Shown piece after piece: positions 23,052 to 30,949 of a DNA stretch of 38,207 bases (positions are counted from its first letter, which is position 1; every line of letters begins with the position of its first letter). The stretch covers positions 1 through 38,207 of the forward strand of contig JACRMA010000014.1 in the NCBI GenBank assembly GCA_016235085.1, written 5' to 3'. Source of the DNA: Candidatus Zixiibacteriota bacterium. GTDB lineage: Bacteria > Zixibacteria > MSB-5A5 > WJJR01. A program made the position numbers and the translations under genes. The notes under the pieces are model-generated. The model saw nothing but the letters and a program-made list of their open reading frames with translations. It had not been told where the DNA came from and made no database searches.

Positions 23052-23847
23052 GCAGATCACCGAGCGCGGGATCGGCAACGGAATTTCGTTGATCATCTTC
23101 ATTTGGATTGTGGCGCGTTTCCCGCAATCAGTCTTCGATGAAATTCGTGAAGTGATGGCCGGCCGGCGCGGCATTTTCACCGAGCTGTTTATCGTGGCCT
23201 TGATGCTCGCTGTCATCGCCGACATTGTTCTGGTGACGCGTGCCCAGAGACGGATTCCGGTTCAGTATCCCAAGCGGGTCGTCGGCCGCAAAGTCTACGG
23301 TGGCCAGGCGACGCATATCCCGCTGTCGGTCAACACCGCCGGCGTTATTCCGATTATTTTCGCCCAGTCAATCATGTTCGCCCCCCAGACGCTGCTGTCT
23401 TTCTTCCCGAACGTGGAATGGCTGCAGGAGATCGGGCGGTACTTCGCTCCGGGTGCGGTCGTCTACTCCGTGGTGTATGGGCTGATTATTGTCTTCTTCG
23501 CGTTCTTCTACACGGCGATCGTCTTTAATCCGGTTGACCTGGCCGACAACATGAAGAAATACGGCGGGTACATTCCGGGAATTCGCCCGGGCAAACGCAC
23601 CGCGGACTACATCGACAAGGTGCTGACGCGAATCACCCTGCCCGGTGCAATCTTCTTTGCCGTGATCGCCATTCTACCGTACATCCTGATTCAGCGGGCC
23701 AACGTCCAATATTACTTTGGCGGCACCGGTCTGCTGATCGTGGTTGGTGTCGCTCTGGACACGCTGCAACAGGTGGAGTCGCACCTGCTGATGCGGCATT
23801 ACGATGGCTTTATGAAAAGGGGGCGGATCCGCGGCCGTTCCATGTAG
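23029..23847 (+). CDS. secY: Protein translocase subunit SecY, C-terminal fragment (frameshifted)
   Basis: This is the remainder of SecY in the shifted frame: [32 protein letters not shown], then the cytoplasmic loop with [40 protein letters not shown]. Later come [54 protein letters not shown] and the C-terminal [20 protein letters not shown]. Together with the N-terminal part this gives about 437 residues, a complete ten-segment SecY. The track start at 22945 is out of frame with the gene before 23029. Confidence 0.94.
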   Translation: [272 protein letters not shown]

Positions 23848-23870
23848 AACGGTCTTTGCGTCAAAGTCGT

Positions 23871-24434
23871 ATGCGCTGGATCATGCTGGGCCCGCCAGGT
23901 TCGGGCAAGGGAACGCAGGCCAAGAAACTGGCGGCTGCCTTCGGAGCCGATCATCTGTCCACCGGTGATATGCTTCGATCCGAAGTAGCCTCGGGAACCG
24001 AGTTGGGCTGTTCAGCCCGGACTTACATGGACCGGGGAGACTTGGTCCCGGATGAGCTGATCCTGAAGATGATTGCCGGCCGGTTGGAGTCGATGAGCAA
24101 CGGGGATGGGTTCATCCTTGATGGATTTCCCCGCACCGAAGCTCAGGCGGTTGCGCTCGACAAGATGCTGGATACGATGAAGCGCTCCATTGACCGCGTT
24201 GTGCTGGTCAAAGTGGGCGACGAAGAGATTAAGTCCCGGTTGGCGGGACGCGCACGCCAGGAAGGGCGGGCGGATGATACCGAAGAGGTGATCAATCGCC
24301 GGCTTGATGTTTATCGCAAGCAGACGGCGCCTCTTATTGCGTACTACAGCGGCAAAGGCCGCCTGTCCGAGGTCGTCGGGGAACGGCCAATTGATGTTGT
24401 CTACGGCGATTTGAAGAAGCTGGCAGAGTCATGA
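23871..24434 (+). CDS. adk: Adenylate kinase, short form
   Basis: Adk interconverts ATP + AMP and 2 ADP in the cytoplasm. The P-loop is GPPGSGKGTQAKK, followed by HLSTGDMLRSEVASG, GFILDGFPRTEAQA (AMP site) and GRARQEGRADDTEEVINRRLDVYRKQTAPLIAYY. The LID domain is replaced by the short loop GRARQEGRADD, so this is the short Adk type without the zinc LID. The ORF track starts at TTG 23856. ATG 23871 (187 residues) matches the usual MR-x-I-x-LGPPG start. Overlaps map by four bases (ATGA). Confidence 0.95.
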   Translation: MRWIMLGPPGSGKGTQAKKLAAAFGADHLSTGDMLRSEVASGTELGCSARTYMDRGDLVPDELILKMIAGRLESMSNGDGFILDGFPRTEAQAVALDKMLDTMKRSIDRVVLVKVGDEEIKSRLAGRARQEGRADDTEEVINRRLDVYRKQTAPLIAYYSGKGRLSEVVGERPIDVVYGDLKKLAES

Positions 24435-25189
24435 TCGTGGTGAAGACGATACCCCAAATCGAGTTGATGCGCCGCGCCGGTGATCTGGTGGGGCGGACGC
24501 TTGATCTGGTGGAGAAGACAGCGAAGCCGGGATTGACCACCGCTGAGCTGGATCGTATCGCCGAGGATTTCATCCGCGCCAATGGCGCCGAGCCGGCTTT
24601 CAAAGGATATTTGGGATACCCTGCGACACTGTGCGTTTCGATTGACGATGAGGTCGTGCATGGGATCCCGGGCAGGCGGGTATTGCGCGAAGGTCAAATC
24701 GCTTCGATCGATGTTGGCGTCAAGCTGGATGGCTGGTATGCCGATGCCGCTCGGACGCTGACCATCGGACCGATTTCCGCCGAAGCCCGGAAGCTTCTGG
24801 CGGCGACGATGGAAGCGCTCCAGCATGGAATCCAGCAGGCAAAACCCGGCAATCGCATTGGAGATATTTCCGCGGCGGTGCAAACATTTGCCGAGGGAAA
24901 AGGGTATTCAGTCGTACGCGACCTGGTTGGGCATGGAATCGGGCAGAAAATGCACGAGGAGCCTCAGGTCCCGAATTTCGGCACTCCGCACACCGGCGCG
25001 GAATTGAAGCCCGGGATGGTCATTGCCATCGAACCGATGATCAATGTCGGTGGCCCGGCCATCAAGTTCGATGCCGATAAATGGACCGTTCGAACCGTTG
25101 ACGGTTCGCTATCGGCCCATTTTGAACACACGGTGGCGGTGACGGCCGATGGGCCGGACATCCTCACGGTGGCAACCCGGAAAGGGTAG
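24431..25189 (+). CDS. map: Methionine aminopeptidase, type I
   Basis: Map removes the N-terminal methionine from new proteins. The 252 residues contain all five metal ligands of the pita-bread fold in order. These are the two aspartates in [21 protein letters not shown], the histidine in [19 protein letters not shown], and the glutamates in [12 protein letters not shown] and FEHTVAVT. There is no N-terminal zinc-finger extension. It is coupled to adk by an ATGA overlap and infA starts one base after its stop codon. Confidence 0.97.
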   Translation: MIVVKTIPQIELMRRAGDLVGRTLDLVEKTAKPGLTTAELDRIAEDFIRANGAEPAFKGYLGYPATLCVSIDDEVVHGIPGRRVLREGQIASIDVGVKLDGWYADAARTLTIGPISAEARKLLAATMEALQHGIQQAKPGNRIGDISAAVQTFAEGKGYSVVRDLVGHGIGQKMHEEPQVPNFGTPHTGAELKPGMVIAIEPMINVGGPAIKFDADKWTVRTVDGSLSAHFEHTVAVTADGPDILTVATRKG

Positions 25190-25190
25190 G

Positions 25191-25409
25191 TTGGCGAAAG
25201 AACAGGCGATCACTGTCGAAGGACGCGTGCTGGAACCACTGCCCAATGCCATGTTCCAGGTGGAATTGGACAACGGGCACAAGGTGCTCGCCCACGTGTC
25301 CGGGAAAATGAGGATGCACTTCATTAAGATCCTGCCCGGTGACCGCGTGACCCTTGAGTTATCGCCATACGACCTGTCGCGAGGACGGATAATCTACCGC
25401 TACAAATAG
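25191..25409 (+). CDS. infA: Translation initiation factor IF-1
   Basis: IF-1 blocks the A site during initiation. [71 protein letters not shown] is a complete 72-residue IF-1, the same length as in E. coli. The ORF track starts at 25149 inside map. I chose TTG 25191 because AKE begins the family, with AAAGGG just upstream. Confidence 0.97.
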   Translation: MAKEQAITVEGRVLEPLPNAMFQVELDNGHKVLAHVSGKMRMHFIKILPGDRVTLELSPYDLSRGRIIYRYK

Positions 25410-25466
25410 AGCGGTTGGAAATGAGATCGACAGTCGGAAGGCTGAATCGAGAATGGCTGGTGAAAA

Positions 25467-25580
25467 ATGAAAGTACGTTCGTCCATTAAACCACGCTGCG
25501 AAAAGTGCAAGCTGATCCGCCGCAAAGGCGTGATGCGCGTGATCTGTGAGAATCCGCGCCACAAGCAGCGGCAGGGGTAG
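25467..25580 (+). CDS. rpmJ: 50S ribosomal protein L36, zinc type
   Basis: This gene is absent from the ORF track because of its size. ATG to TAG encodes 37 residues: [20 protein letters not shown], then [17 protein letters not shown]. The Cys-x2-Cys, a third cysteine and the histidine form the zinc site of the C+ type. It lies between infA and rpsM, its canonical place. Confidence 0.97.
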   Translation: MKVRSSIKPRCEKCKLIRRKGVMRVICENPRHKQRQG

Positions 25581-25641
25581 ATTTCGAGGGCGCGCCGGAT
25601 TCAGCTGGATTCGGCAAAGGCGCCTGTAATTGGGAGGATCT

Positions 25642-26016
25642 TTGGCACGCATAGCTGGTGTTGATCTGCCGAAAGAGAAACGGGTCGAGGTTGCCCTCAC
25701 CTACATATTTGGCATTGGTCCGGCGACGGCCGCGAAAATCATCAAGGCAACCGGTGTCAATCCCGACACCCGGGTGCATGCATTGAGCGATGATGAGGTC
25801 GTCCGGCTGCGCAACGAGATTGAAGCCAACCATAAGGTCGAGGGAGCGCTGCGCGGTGAAGTGCAGATGAGCATCAAGCGCCTCATCGACATCGGCTGCT
25901 ACCGGGGCCAGCGACACCGCCGCAATCTCCCCGTCCGCGGCCAGCGGACCAAGACCAACGCCCGCACCCGCAAGGGTCCCAAAAAGCCGATCGGCCAGCG
26001 CAAGAAGGCGGCGTAG
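25642..26016 (+). CDS. rpsM: 30S ribosomal protein S13
   Basis: S13 forms bridges to the 50S and contacts P-site t[63 protein letters not shown] and the C-terminal [28 protein letters not shown] are diagnostic. The track starts at TTG 25630, but that codon immediately precedes the GGGAGG ribosome-binding site. The second TTG at 25642, properly spaced, gives the standard ARIAGVDLP start (124 residues). Confidence 0.96.
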   Translation: MARIAGVDLPKEKRVEVALTYIFGIGPATAAKIIKATGVNPDTRVHALSDDEVVRLRNEIEANHKVEGALRGEVQMSIKRLIDIGCYRGQRHRRNLPVRGQRTKTNARTRKGPKKPIGQRKKAA

Positions 26017-26086
26017 TTCCATCGCAGAGCCAGAGCATTCACTGAGGTAATTGGATCGCAATTGTTGATATCAGCAGGAGACGACA

Positions 26087-26479
26087 TTGGCGGAACAGAA
26101 ACGTAAAGAGACTCGTCGCAAACGCACGCGGGTAGAACCCGTAGGCCGCGCATTCGTTCAAGCGACGTTCAATAACACGATCATCACGATCACTGATGGC
26201 AAAGGCGCCGTTGTGTCGTGGTCGTCCTCGGGCCGCCAGGGCTTCAAGGGCTCCAAGAAGAGCACACCATTCGCCGCACAGCAGGCGGCCAGCACCGCGG
26301 CGCGCGAGGCGATGGAGCTTGGGGTTCGCAAAGTTGATGTCAGCGTGAAGGGTCCGGGATCGGGCCGTGAAGCCGCGATTCGTTCGCTTTCAGCCGCAGG
26401 GCTCGAAGTCACGTCGATTAAAGACGTGACGCCTCTGCCGCATAATGGGTGCCGTCCTCCCAAGAGACGGCGTGTCTAA
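26087..26479 (+). CDS. rpsK: 30S ribosomal protein S11
   Basis: S11 is part of the 30S platform near the exit site of the m[114 protein letters not shown] matches the family throughout. The start is TTG, six bases after GGAG. Length is 130 residues. Confidence 0.97.
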   Translation: MAEQKRKETRRKRTRVEPVGRAFVQATFNNTIITITDGKGAVVSWSSSGRQGFKGSKKSTPFAAQQAASTAAREAMELGVRKVDVSVKGPGSGREAAIRSLSAAGLEVTSIKDVTPLPHNGCRPPKRRRV

Positions 26480-26543
26480 GTTCCAAACGCGATCCGGAAT
26501 GCCCGCGTGCATCCGGTCGATTCAAAGTACTCAGGAGTGATTG

Positions 26544-27173
26544 ATGGCTCGATATCGTGACGCGAACTGCAAGTTGTGCCGCCGGGAGAAGGAGAAGTTA
26601 TTCCTCAAAGGGACCCGTTGCCTGTCGGACAAGTGCCCCATCGAACGGGGTGCCAACCCGCCGGGACAGCACGGTGCCAGCATGCGCCGCAAAGTCTCCG
26701 AGTACGGGGTGCAGTTGCGCGAGAAGCAGAAAATCCGCCGCATTTACGGCGTGCTCGAGAATCAGTTTCATGGTTACTACGAGCGGGCCACCCGGATGCG
26801 GGGCATCACCGGCGAAAACCTGCTGTTGCAGCTCGAGCAGCGGTTCGACAACGTGGTCTACCGCCTCGGCTTTGCCCCGTCGCGCAAAGCGGCACGGCAG
26901 TTGGTCCGGCACCGTCACTTCGTGATCAATGACCGGATTGTGGATATTCCATCGTATGCGGTGCAGCCGGGCGACGTCATCAAGGTTCGCGAGAAATCCA
27001 AACGCCTGGATGTGATCCACTTGGCACTCAAGGAGGCGGGACGCGCGGGAGATCTCCCCTGGTTCCGACTGGACAAGGCCCATCTGGAAGGGGAACTGCT
27101 GTCGCTGCCGGCACGGATCGACATCCCGACCCCAGTCCAGGAACAGTTGGTTGTTGAACTCTATTCGAAGTAA
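26544..27173 (+). CDS. rpsD: 30S ribosomal protein S4, zinc-binding form
   Basis: S4 nucleates 30S assembly and in some bacteria represses the alpha operon. The 209 residues begin [43 protein letters not shown]. The four cysteines are spaced as in the zinc-binding S4 of Thermus. The S4 RNA-binding domain follows ([40 protein letters not shown]). ATG 26544, six bases after GGAG, is preferred to TTG 26541. Confidence 0.96.
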   Translation: MARYRDANCKLCRREKEKLFLKGTRCLSDKCPIERGANPPGQHGASMRRKVSEYGVQLREKQKIRRIYGVLENQFHGYYERATRMRGITGENLLLQLEQRFDNVVYRLGFAPSRKAARQLVRHRHFVINDRIVDIPSYAVQPGDVIKVREKSKRLDVIHLALKEAGRAGDLPWFRLDKAHLEGELLSLPARIDIPTPVQEQLVVELYSK

Positions 27174-27203
27174 GCGGCTGGATTTGGCGGGAGGCCATTC
27201 AAG

Positions 27204-28211
27204 ATGAAGTGGAAATCGTTGACCATGCCCAAAGAAATTGTGGTGGATGAGCCGACCAAAACGGCGAACTACGCCCGTTTCTACATCGAGCCACTGGAAC
27301 GCGGTTTCGGCCATACGATGGGCAACGCGCTCCGGCGCACGCTGATATCCTCCATTCAGGGTTCCGCGGTCGTCGCTGTGCGCATTGAAGGGGTCTTGCA
27401 CGAGTTCTCGACCATTCCCGGGGTGTTTGAGGATGTTACGGATATCATCCTTAATATCAAGAGAATCCGTCCCCAGCTTTTGGTGGACGAGATGGTCACG
27501 CTGGTGCTGGATGTCGAGGAAGTCGGCAAATACACAGCGGGGCATATCGAGGAGAATCCCAAGGTCAAGATCCACAACCCGGAACTCCACGTTCTGGAAT
27601 TGACCAAAGCGGCGCGGGTGCGCATCGAGCTGGACGTGATGTCGGGCCGCGGCTACCTGATTGCCGAGCAGAACAAGCGCCCCGAGCAGCCCGCCGGTAC
27701 AATTCTTGTCGACTCCCTGTTTTCCCCGGTGACCAAGGTCAATTACACGGTGGAGAATACGCGCGTCGGGCAGCGGACGGATTATGACCGGCTGATCTTT
27801 GACGTGTGGACCGATGCCACCATCACGCCGGAAGACGCGCTTTCCTACGCGGCGAAGATATTGAAGGACCACATGCAGCTGTTCATCACGTTCGAGGAGG
27901 AATTTGTCGACGAGCAGCCGACCGAAGTGGACGAAGAGACGATGCGCATCCGGCAGCTTCTGCAGATGCGGGTCGATGAACTCGAACTGTCGGTGCGTTC
28001 CTCGAATTGCCTGCGGGCGGCGAACATCACCACGCTGGATGAACTTGTCTGCCGGACCGAATCCGAAATGCTCAAGTACCGGAACTTCGGTCGCAAATCA
28101 CTGAACGAACTCAACGGCATCCTCTCCGAGCTCGGTCTTCATTTCGGAATGGACGTCGAAAAGTACAAGATGAAGGAAGAACTGGCTCAGCCGGCGGAAG
28201 TGATCTCGTAG
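27204..28211 (+). CDS. rpoA: DNA-directed RNA polymerase subunit alpha
   Basis: The alpha dimer scaffolds assembly of beta and beta' and contacts promoter DNA and activators. The N-terminal domain shows [65 protein letters not shown]. The C-terminal domain includes [58 protein letters not shown]. The arginine in VRSSNC corresponds to the UP-element-binding R265 of E. coli. ATG lies behind GGGAGG. Length is 335 residues. Confidence 0.98.
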   Translation: MKWKSLTMPKEIVVDEPTKTANYARFYIEPLERGFGHTMGNALRRTLISSIQGSAVVAVRIEGVLHEFSTIPGVFEDVTDIILNIKRIRPQLLVDEMVTLVLDVEEVGKYTAGHIEENPKVKIHNPELHVLELTKAARVRIELDVMSGRGYLIAEQNKRPEQPAGTILVDSLFSPVTKVNYTVENTRVGQRTDYDRLIFDVWTDATITPEDALSYAAKILKDHMQLFITFEEEFVDEQPTEVDEETMRIRQLLQMRVDELELSVRSSNCLRAANITTLDELVCRTESEMLKYRNFGRKSLNELNGILSELGLHFGMDVEKYKMKEELAQPAEVIS

Positions 28212-28235
28212 GCGAGAGATTTGGGAGTCTGACAA

Positions 28236-28703
28236 ATGCGGCATGGCAGAACTGTTAGGAAACTGGGACGCACCGCCTCGCACCGCAAGGCGATGCTGGG
28301 CAATATGGCCACGTCGCTGTTTCGCGCGCACGCGGTTGTCACCACCGCCCCCAAGGCGCGGGTGATCCGGTCGGTGGCGGAGAAGCTGATCACATTGGGC
28401 AAGCGCGGGGATATGCACGCCCGCCGTCTCGCCTCGCGGCAGGTGAAGGATCGCACGATCCTCAAGAAACTATTCGATGAGATCGCTCCACAGTTCGCAT
28501 CGCGCCAGGGTGGATACACCCGTGTCGTGAAGCTCGGCTGGCGGCGCGGCGACGGCGCCACGCTGGCCAAGGTTGAACTGCTGGTTCCCAAGGCTGTGCC
28601 GACCGCATCCGAGGAGCATAGCAAGAAGAAAGCGGCGGACAAGGCCGCCGCCGCGGAGAAGGTTGCCAAGGAAAAGGGCAAGAAGGCAAAAGCCGAAGCT
28701 TAA
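28236..28703 (+). CDS. rplQ: 50S ribosomal protein L17
   Basis: L17 is at the tunnel exit. MRHGRTVRKLGRTASHRKAMLGNMATSLFRAHAVVTTAPKARVIRSVAEKLITLGKRGDMHARRLASRQVKDRTILKKLFDEIAPQFASRQGGYTRVVKLGWRRGDGATLAKVELL is a complete L17. A lysine/alanine-rich tail (SEEHSKKKAADKAAAAEKVAKEKGKKAKAEA) brings it to 155 residues. Last gene of the run; an intrinsic terminator follows. Confidence 0.97.
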   Translation: MRHGRTVRKLGRTASHRKAMLGNMATSLFRAHAVVTTAPKARVIRSVAEKLITLGKRGDMHARRLASRQVKDRTILKKLFDEIAPQFASRQGGYTRVVKLGWRRGDGATLAKVELLVPKAVPTASEEHSKKKAADKAAAAEKVAKEKGKKAKAEA

Positions 28704-28726
28704 TCGGCAGCGCCAAATCGAGTTGG

Positions 28727-28759
28727 GGCAGTCCTCGCTGACGCAGGGCTGCCTTTTTT
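28727..28759 (+). terminator. Intrinsic terminator of the S10-spc-alpha run
   Basis: GGCAGTCCT pairs with AGGGCTGCC (nine pairs, one G-T wobble) around a 9-base loop, followed by TTTTTTG. It lies 23 bases after rplQ and ends the ribosomal cluster. Confidence 0.9.
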
Positions 28760-28760
28760 G

Positions 28761-28789
28761 TTGATGCAACGTCTCACTTTCCCTCTATT
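28761..28789 (+). promoter_or_regulatory. Possible promoter for the unknown gene-deoB-deoC unit
   Basis: TTGATG, 17 bases, then TCTATT (4 of 6 in each box) lies directly after the terminator and before the next gene. Position is sensible; strength of match is moderate. Confidence 0.35.
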
Positions 28790-28818
28790 AGTCCGAGGAC
28801 GGGGAGGCTGGGAACGAT

Positions 28819-29217
28819 TTGCGATTCGGATCAATCAAAGAGTGGCGCGTTCTGATTGTTGTGCTCGTTGCCTCGTGCGGAGTGGCGCTGGCATCCATGG
28901 CAATCGTCCGGATGCGCAATATCAACCGGGGGGACACCACCGCCGTGGAGTGGGCTCTGGATGACCTCCGCGCGGTCTCCGATTCGACGCTGGTGCCAGT
29001 GTGCAAGCCAGACGACTACCGGGGCGCGATCGACCTCTATCGGGAATCGGTTCGTGGCAACAGCATTCCGGTCGATTCAATCCGTGAATTCTACCAGCTT
29101 TATGCCCGCCTGGCGCGTGATGGCCGGATCGACTCGCGTGAGATTGAGCAGCTTGGTGGCTGGCTGGGGTTTGCCGTGAGTCCCGCAACTGGGAGTGACG
29201 AGCGTCAGAATGATTAG
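28819..29217 (+). CDS. Small membrane-anchored protein of unknown function
   Basis: The 132-residue protein was not recognised. A hydrophobic segment near the N-terminus (VLIVVLVASCGVALASMAIV, about residues 11-30) suggests a single membrane anchor or an uncleaved signal. The rest would be outside the cytoplasm. The C-terminal half is charged and probably helical. It includes DGRIDSREIEQL, which resembles a loop of an EF-hand or TerB-like module, though one such stretch proves nothing. The start is TTG with GGGGAGG upstream, slightly far. Its stop overlaps the deoB ATG by eight bases, so the two are translationally coupled. Confidence 0.7.
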   Translation: MRFGSIKEWRVLIVVLVASCGVALASMAIVRMRNINRGDTTAVEWALDDLRAVSDSTLVPVCKPDDYRGAIDLYRESVRGNSIPVDSIREFYQLYARLARDGRIDSREIEQLGGWLGFAVSPATGSDERQND

Positions 29218-29284
29218 GCGGGTAATCGTCATCGTTTTGGATGCGTGCGGAATCGGCGAAGCCCCTGACGCCGCGGCGTTCGGT
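29210..29284 (+). pseudogene. deoB: Phosphopentomutase, N-terminal fragment (disrupted)
   Basis: ATG 29210 opens MIRRVIVIVLDACGIGEAPDAAAFG, the unmistakable start of DeoB. The metal-binding aspartate lies in LDACGIG. After AAFG the frame stops matching, and the sequence jumps to SPGKD in another frame at about 29285. Comparison with Bacillus cereus DeoB predicts a loss of about 52 residues (155 bases, which fits the observed frame change). The ORF track shows this only as part of the 84-residue ORF at 29195. An assembly deletion is the likeliest cause. Confidence 0.85.
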
Positions 29285-30233
29285 CTCGCCCGGCAAGGAT
29301 TCGACCACGGGACACTGGGAATTGATGGGGCTGGTGCTCGACCGGCCGTTCCCGCTGTATCCCCAGGGATTCCCGGCGCGGCTGATCGAGCCATTTGCGC
29401 AGCGCACGGGACACGGTGTTCTTGGAAACTGTCCCGCATCGGGTACTGAGATCATCGCGCAACTCGGCGAACAGCACTGTGCCACTGGAGACCTCATCGT
29501 CTACACGTCCGCCGACTCCGTGTTTCAGATTGCCGCACATGAGGACGTCGTCTCCATCGATGAACTCTACCACTATTGCGAGATTGCGCGAACCCTGCTG
29601 ACGGGTGATGACGCCGTAGCGAGGGTGATCGCGCGTCCCTTCGTCGGATCGCCTGGCCGGTTCGTGCGTACCCATCGCCGCCGGGACTTCTCCGTCCGTC
29701 CACCGCGGCCCACGCTTCTGGATCGGCTCATGGAGCAGGGAATCGAAACGGTCGGAATCGGCAAGATCGACGACCTTTTCGCCGGGCAGGGACTTTCCGT
29801 CAAGCTCCACACGGTGGACAATGATGACGGCATGCGGCAGACCATCGCGGCGCTTGACCTGTATCAGGATGGGTTGATCTTCACCAATTTGGTCGAGACC
29901 GACATGCTGTGGGGGCATCGCAACGACGCTCCCGGCTTCGCCCGAGCGCTCGAACGCTTCGACCAGCAGCTCGGCCCGATGCTGGCTCGGATGAGACACA
30001 CGGACGCCCTCTTCATCTCCGCCGATCACGGCTGCGATCCGACGACTCCTTCGACTGACCACTCGCGTGAGTTAGTCCCCATCCTTGCGCACGGACCTGC
30101 CCTGAATCAAGGTGTCGACCTCGGTACCAGGAGCTGTTTCGCCGATTTGGCAGCCACAATCGGCGAAATCTTCGGCCTGACAGGGGCCACTCAAGGCCGC
30201 AGCTTTCTTAAGAACATCTCACCCAGCGTCTAA
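29241..30233 (+). CDS. deoB: Phosphopentomutase, main part (N-terminus disrupted)
   Basis: DeoB interconverts (deoxy)ribose-1-phosphate and -5-phosphate; the product feeds deoC. True homology begins at SPGKDSTTGHWELMG (29286). Later motifs include NCPASGTEI, YTSADSVFQIAAHEDVV, RVIARPFVGSPGRF, NLVETDMLWGHRND and ISADHGCDPTTPSTDHSRE, which hold the remaining metal ligands of this alkaline-phosphatase-superfamily enzyme. The residue matching the phosphorylated Thr85 of B. cereus is Ser here (KDS). The first residues of the ORF (MRAESAKPLTPRR) are out-of-frame readthrough. The adjacent deoC supports the assignment. Confidence 0.9.
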   Translation: MRAESAKPLTPRRSVSPGKDSTTGHWELMGLVLDRPFPLYPQGFPARLIEPFAQRTGHGVLGNCPASGTEIIAQLGEQHCATGDLIVYTSADSVFQIAAHEDVVSIDELYHYCEIARTLLTGDDAVARVIARPFVGSPGRFVRTHRRRDFSVRPPRPTLLDRLMEQGIETVGIGKIDDLFAGQGLSVKLHTVDNDDGMRQTIAALDLYQDGLIFTNLVETDMLWGHRNDAPGFARALERFDQQLGPMLARMRHTDALFISADHGCDPTTPSTDHSRELVPILAHGPALNQGVDLGTRSCFADLAATIGEIFGLTGATQGRSFLKNISPSV

Positions 30234-30251
30234 TCACCATTTGGGGGATCG

Positions 30252-30914
30252 GTGCTGAATAGAGCGCTGGCGTCTTACATCGAGCATACCAACCTCGCTC
30301 CTGCGGCGCGGATCTCAGAAATAGAGCGGCTGTGTGCGGAGGCGATAGATAATGCCTTCGCAGCAGTCTGCGTCAATCCAGTTCGTGTGGCCCTGGCGGC
30401 CTCCGTGCTTTCCGGACGACCCATCGAAGTGTGCTCGGTCGTCGGATTCCCGACCGGGGCTCATACGACTCAGGCCAAGGCCCTGGAGGCGCGGATGGCC
30501 GTGGAAGCGGGTGCAGGCTGTGTGGACATGGTCGCCAACTCCGGACTCTTGCTCGATGGAAAGACGCGTGAGTACGCAAATGACATACTATCGGTCGGCA
30601 ATGCCATAGGAGCGAATACTACCCTAAAAGTCATCATTGAGGCGTCGCTCCTGGAATCCTCGGCAATTGTCGAAGCGGCACGACTGGCGGTGGAAGCAGG
30701 TGCCAACTATATCAAAACATCGACAGGTGTCTATGGAACCGCGCGTCTGGAAGACGTCCGCCTGCTCAAGAGTCTGCTTCCCGCCCATGTCCGAATCAAG
30801 GCCGCCGGAGGCATCCGCAATGCCGATTTCGCCCTCTCATTGATTGAGGCAGGTGCAAGCCGGCTGGGTACTTCGAAGTCAGTACAGATTCTCAGCGAAC
30901 TTCCTGACAAGTGA
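30252..30914 (+). CDS. deoC: Deoxyribose-phosphate aldolase
   Basis: DeoC cleaves 2-deoxyribose-5-phosphate to glyceraldehyde-3-phosphate and acetaldehyde, the last step of deoxyribonucleoside breakdown. The 220 residues form a class I aldolase TIM barrel. The Schiff-base lysine is in YIKTSTGVYG, a second essential lysine in RIKAAGGIR, and an aspartate in GCVDMVANSG. The start is GTG behind GGGGGAT. It directly follows deoB, so the product of one is the substrate of the other. Confidence 0.95.
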   Translation: MLNRALASYIEHTNLAPAARISEIERLCAEAIDNAFAAVCVNPVRVALAASVLSGRPIEVCSVVGFPTGAHTTQAKALEARMAVEAGAGCVDMVANSGLLLDGKTREYANDILSVGNAIGANTTLKVIIEASLLESSAIVEAARLAVEAGANYIKTSTGVYGTARLEDVRLLKSLLPAHVRIKAAGGIRNADFALSLIEAGASRLGTSKSVQILSELPDK

Positions 30915-30949
30915 TTTGATCAGCGACTGGCGATTCTGCCTCGGCGACG

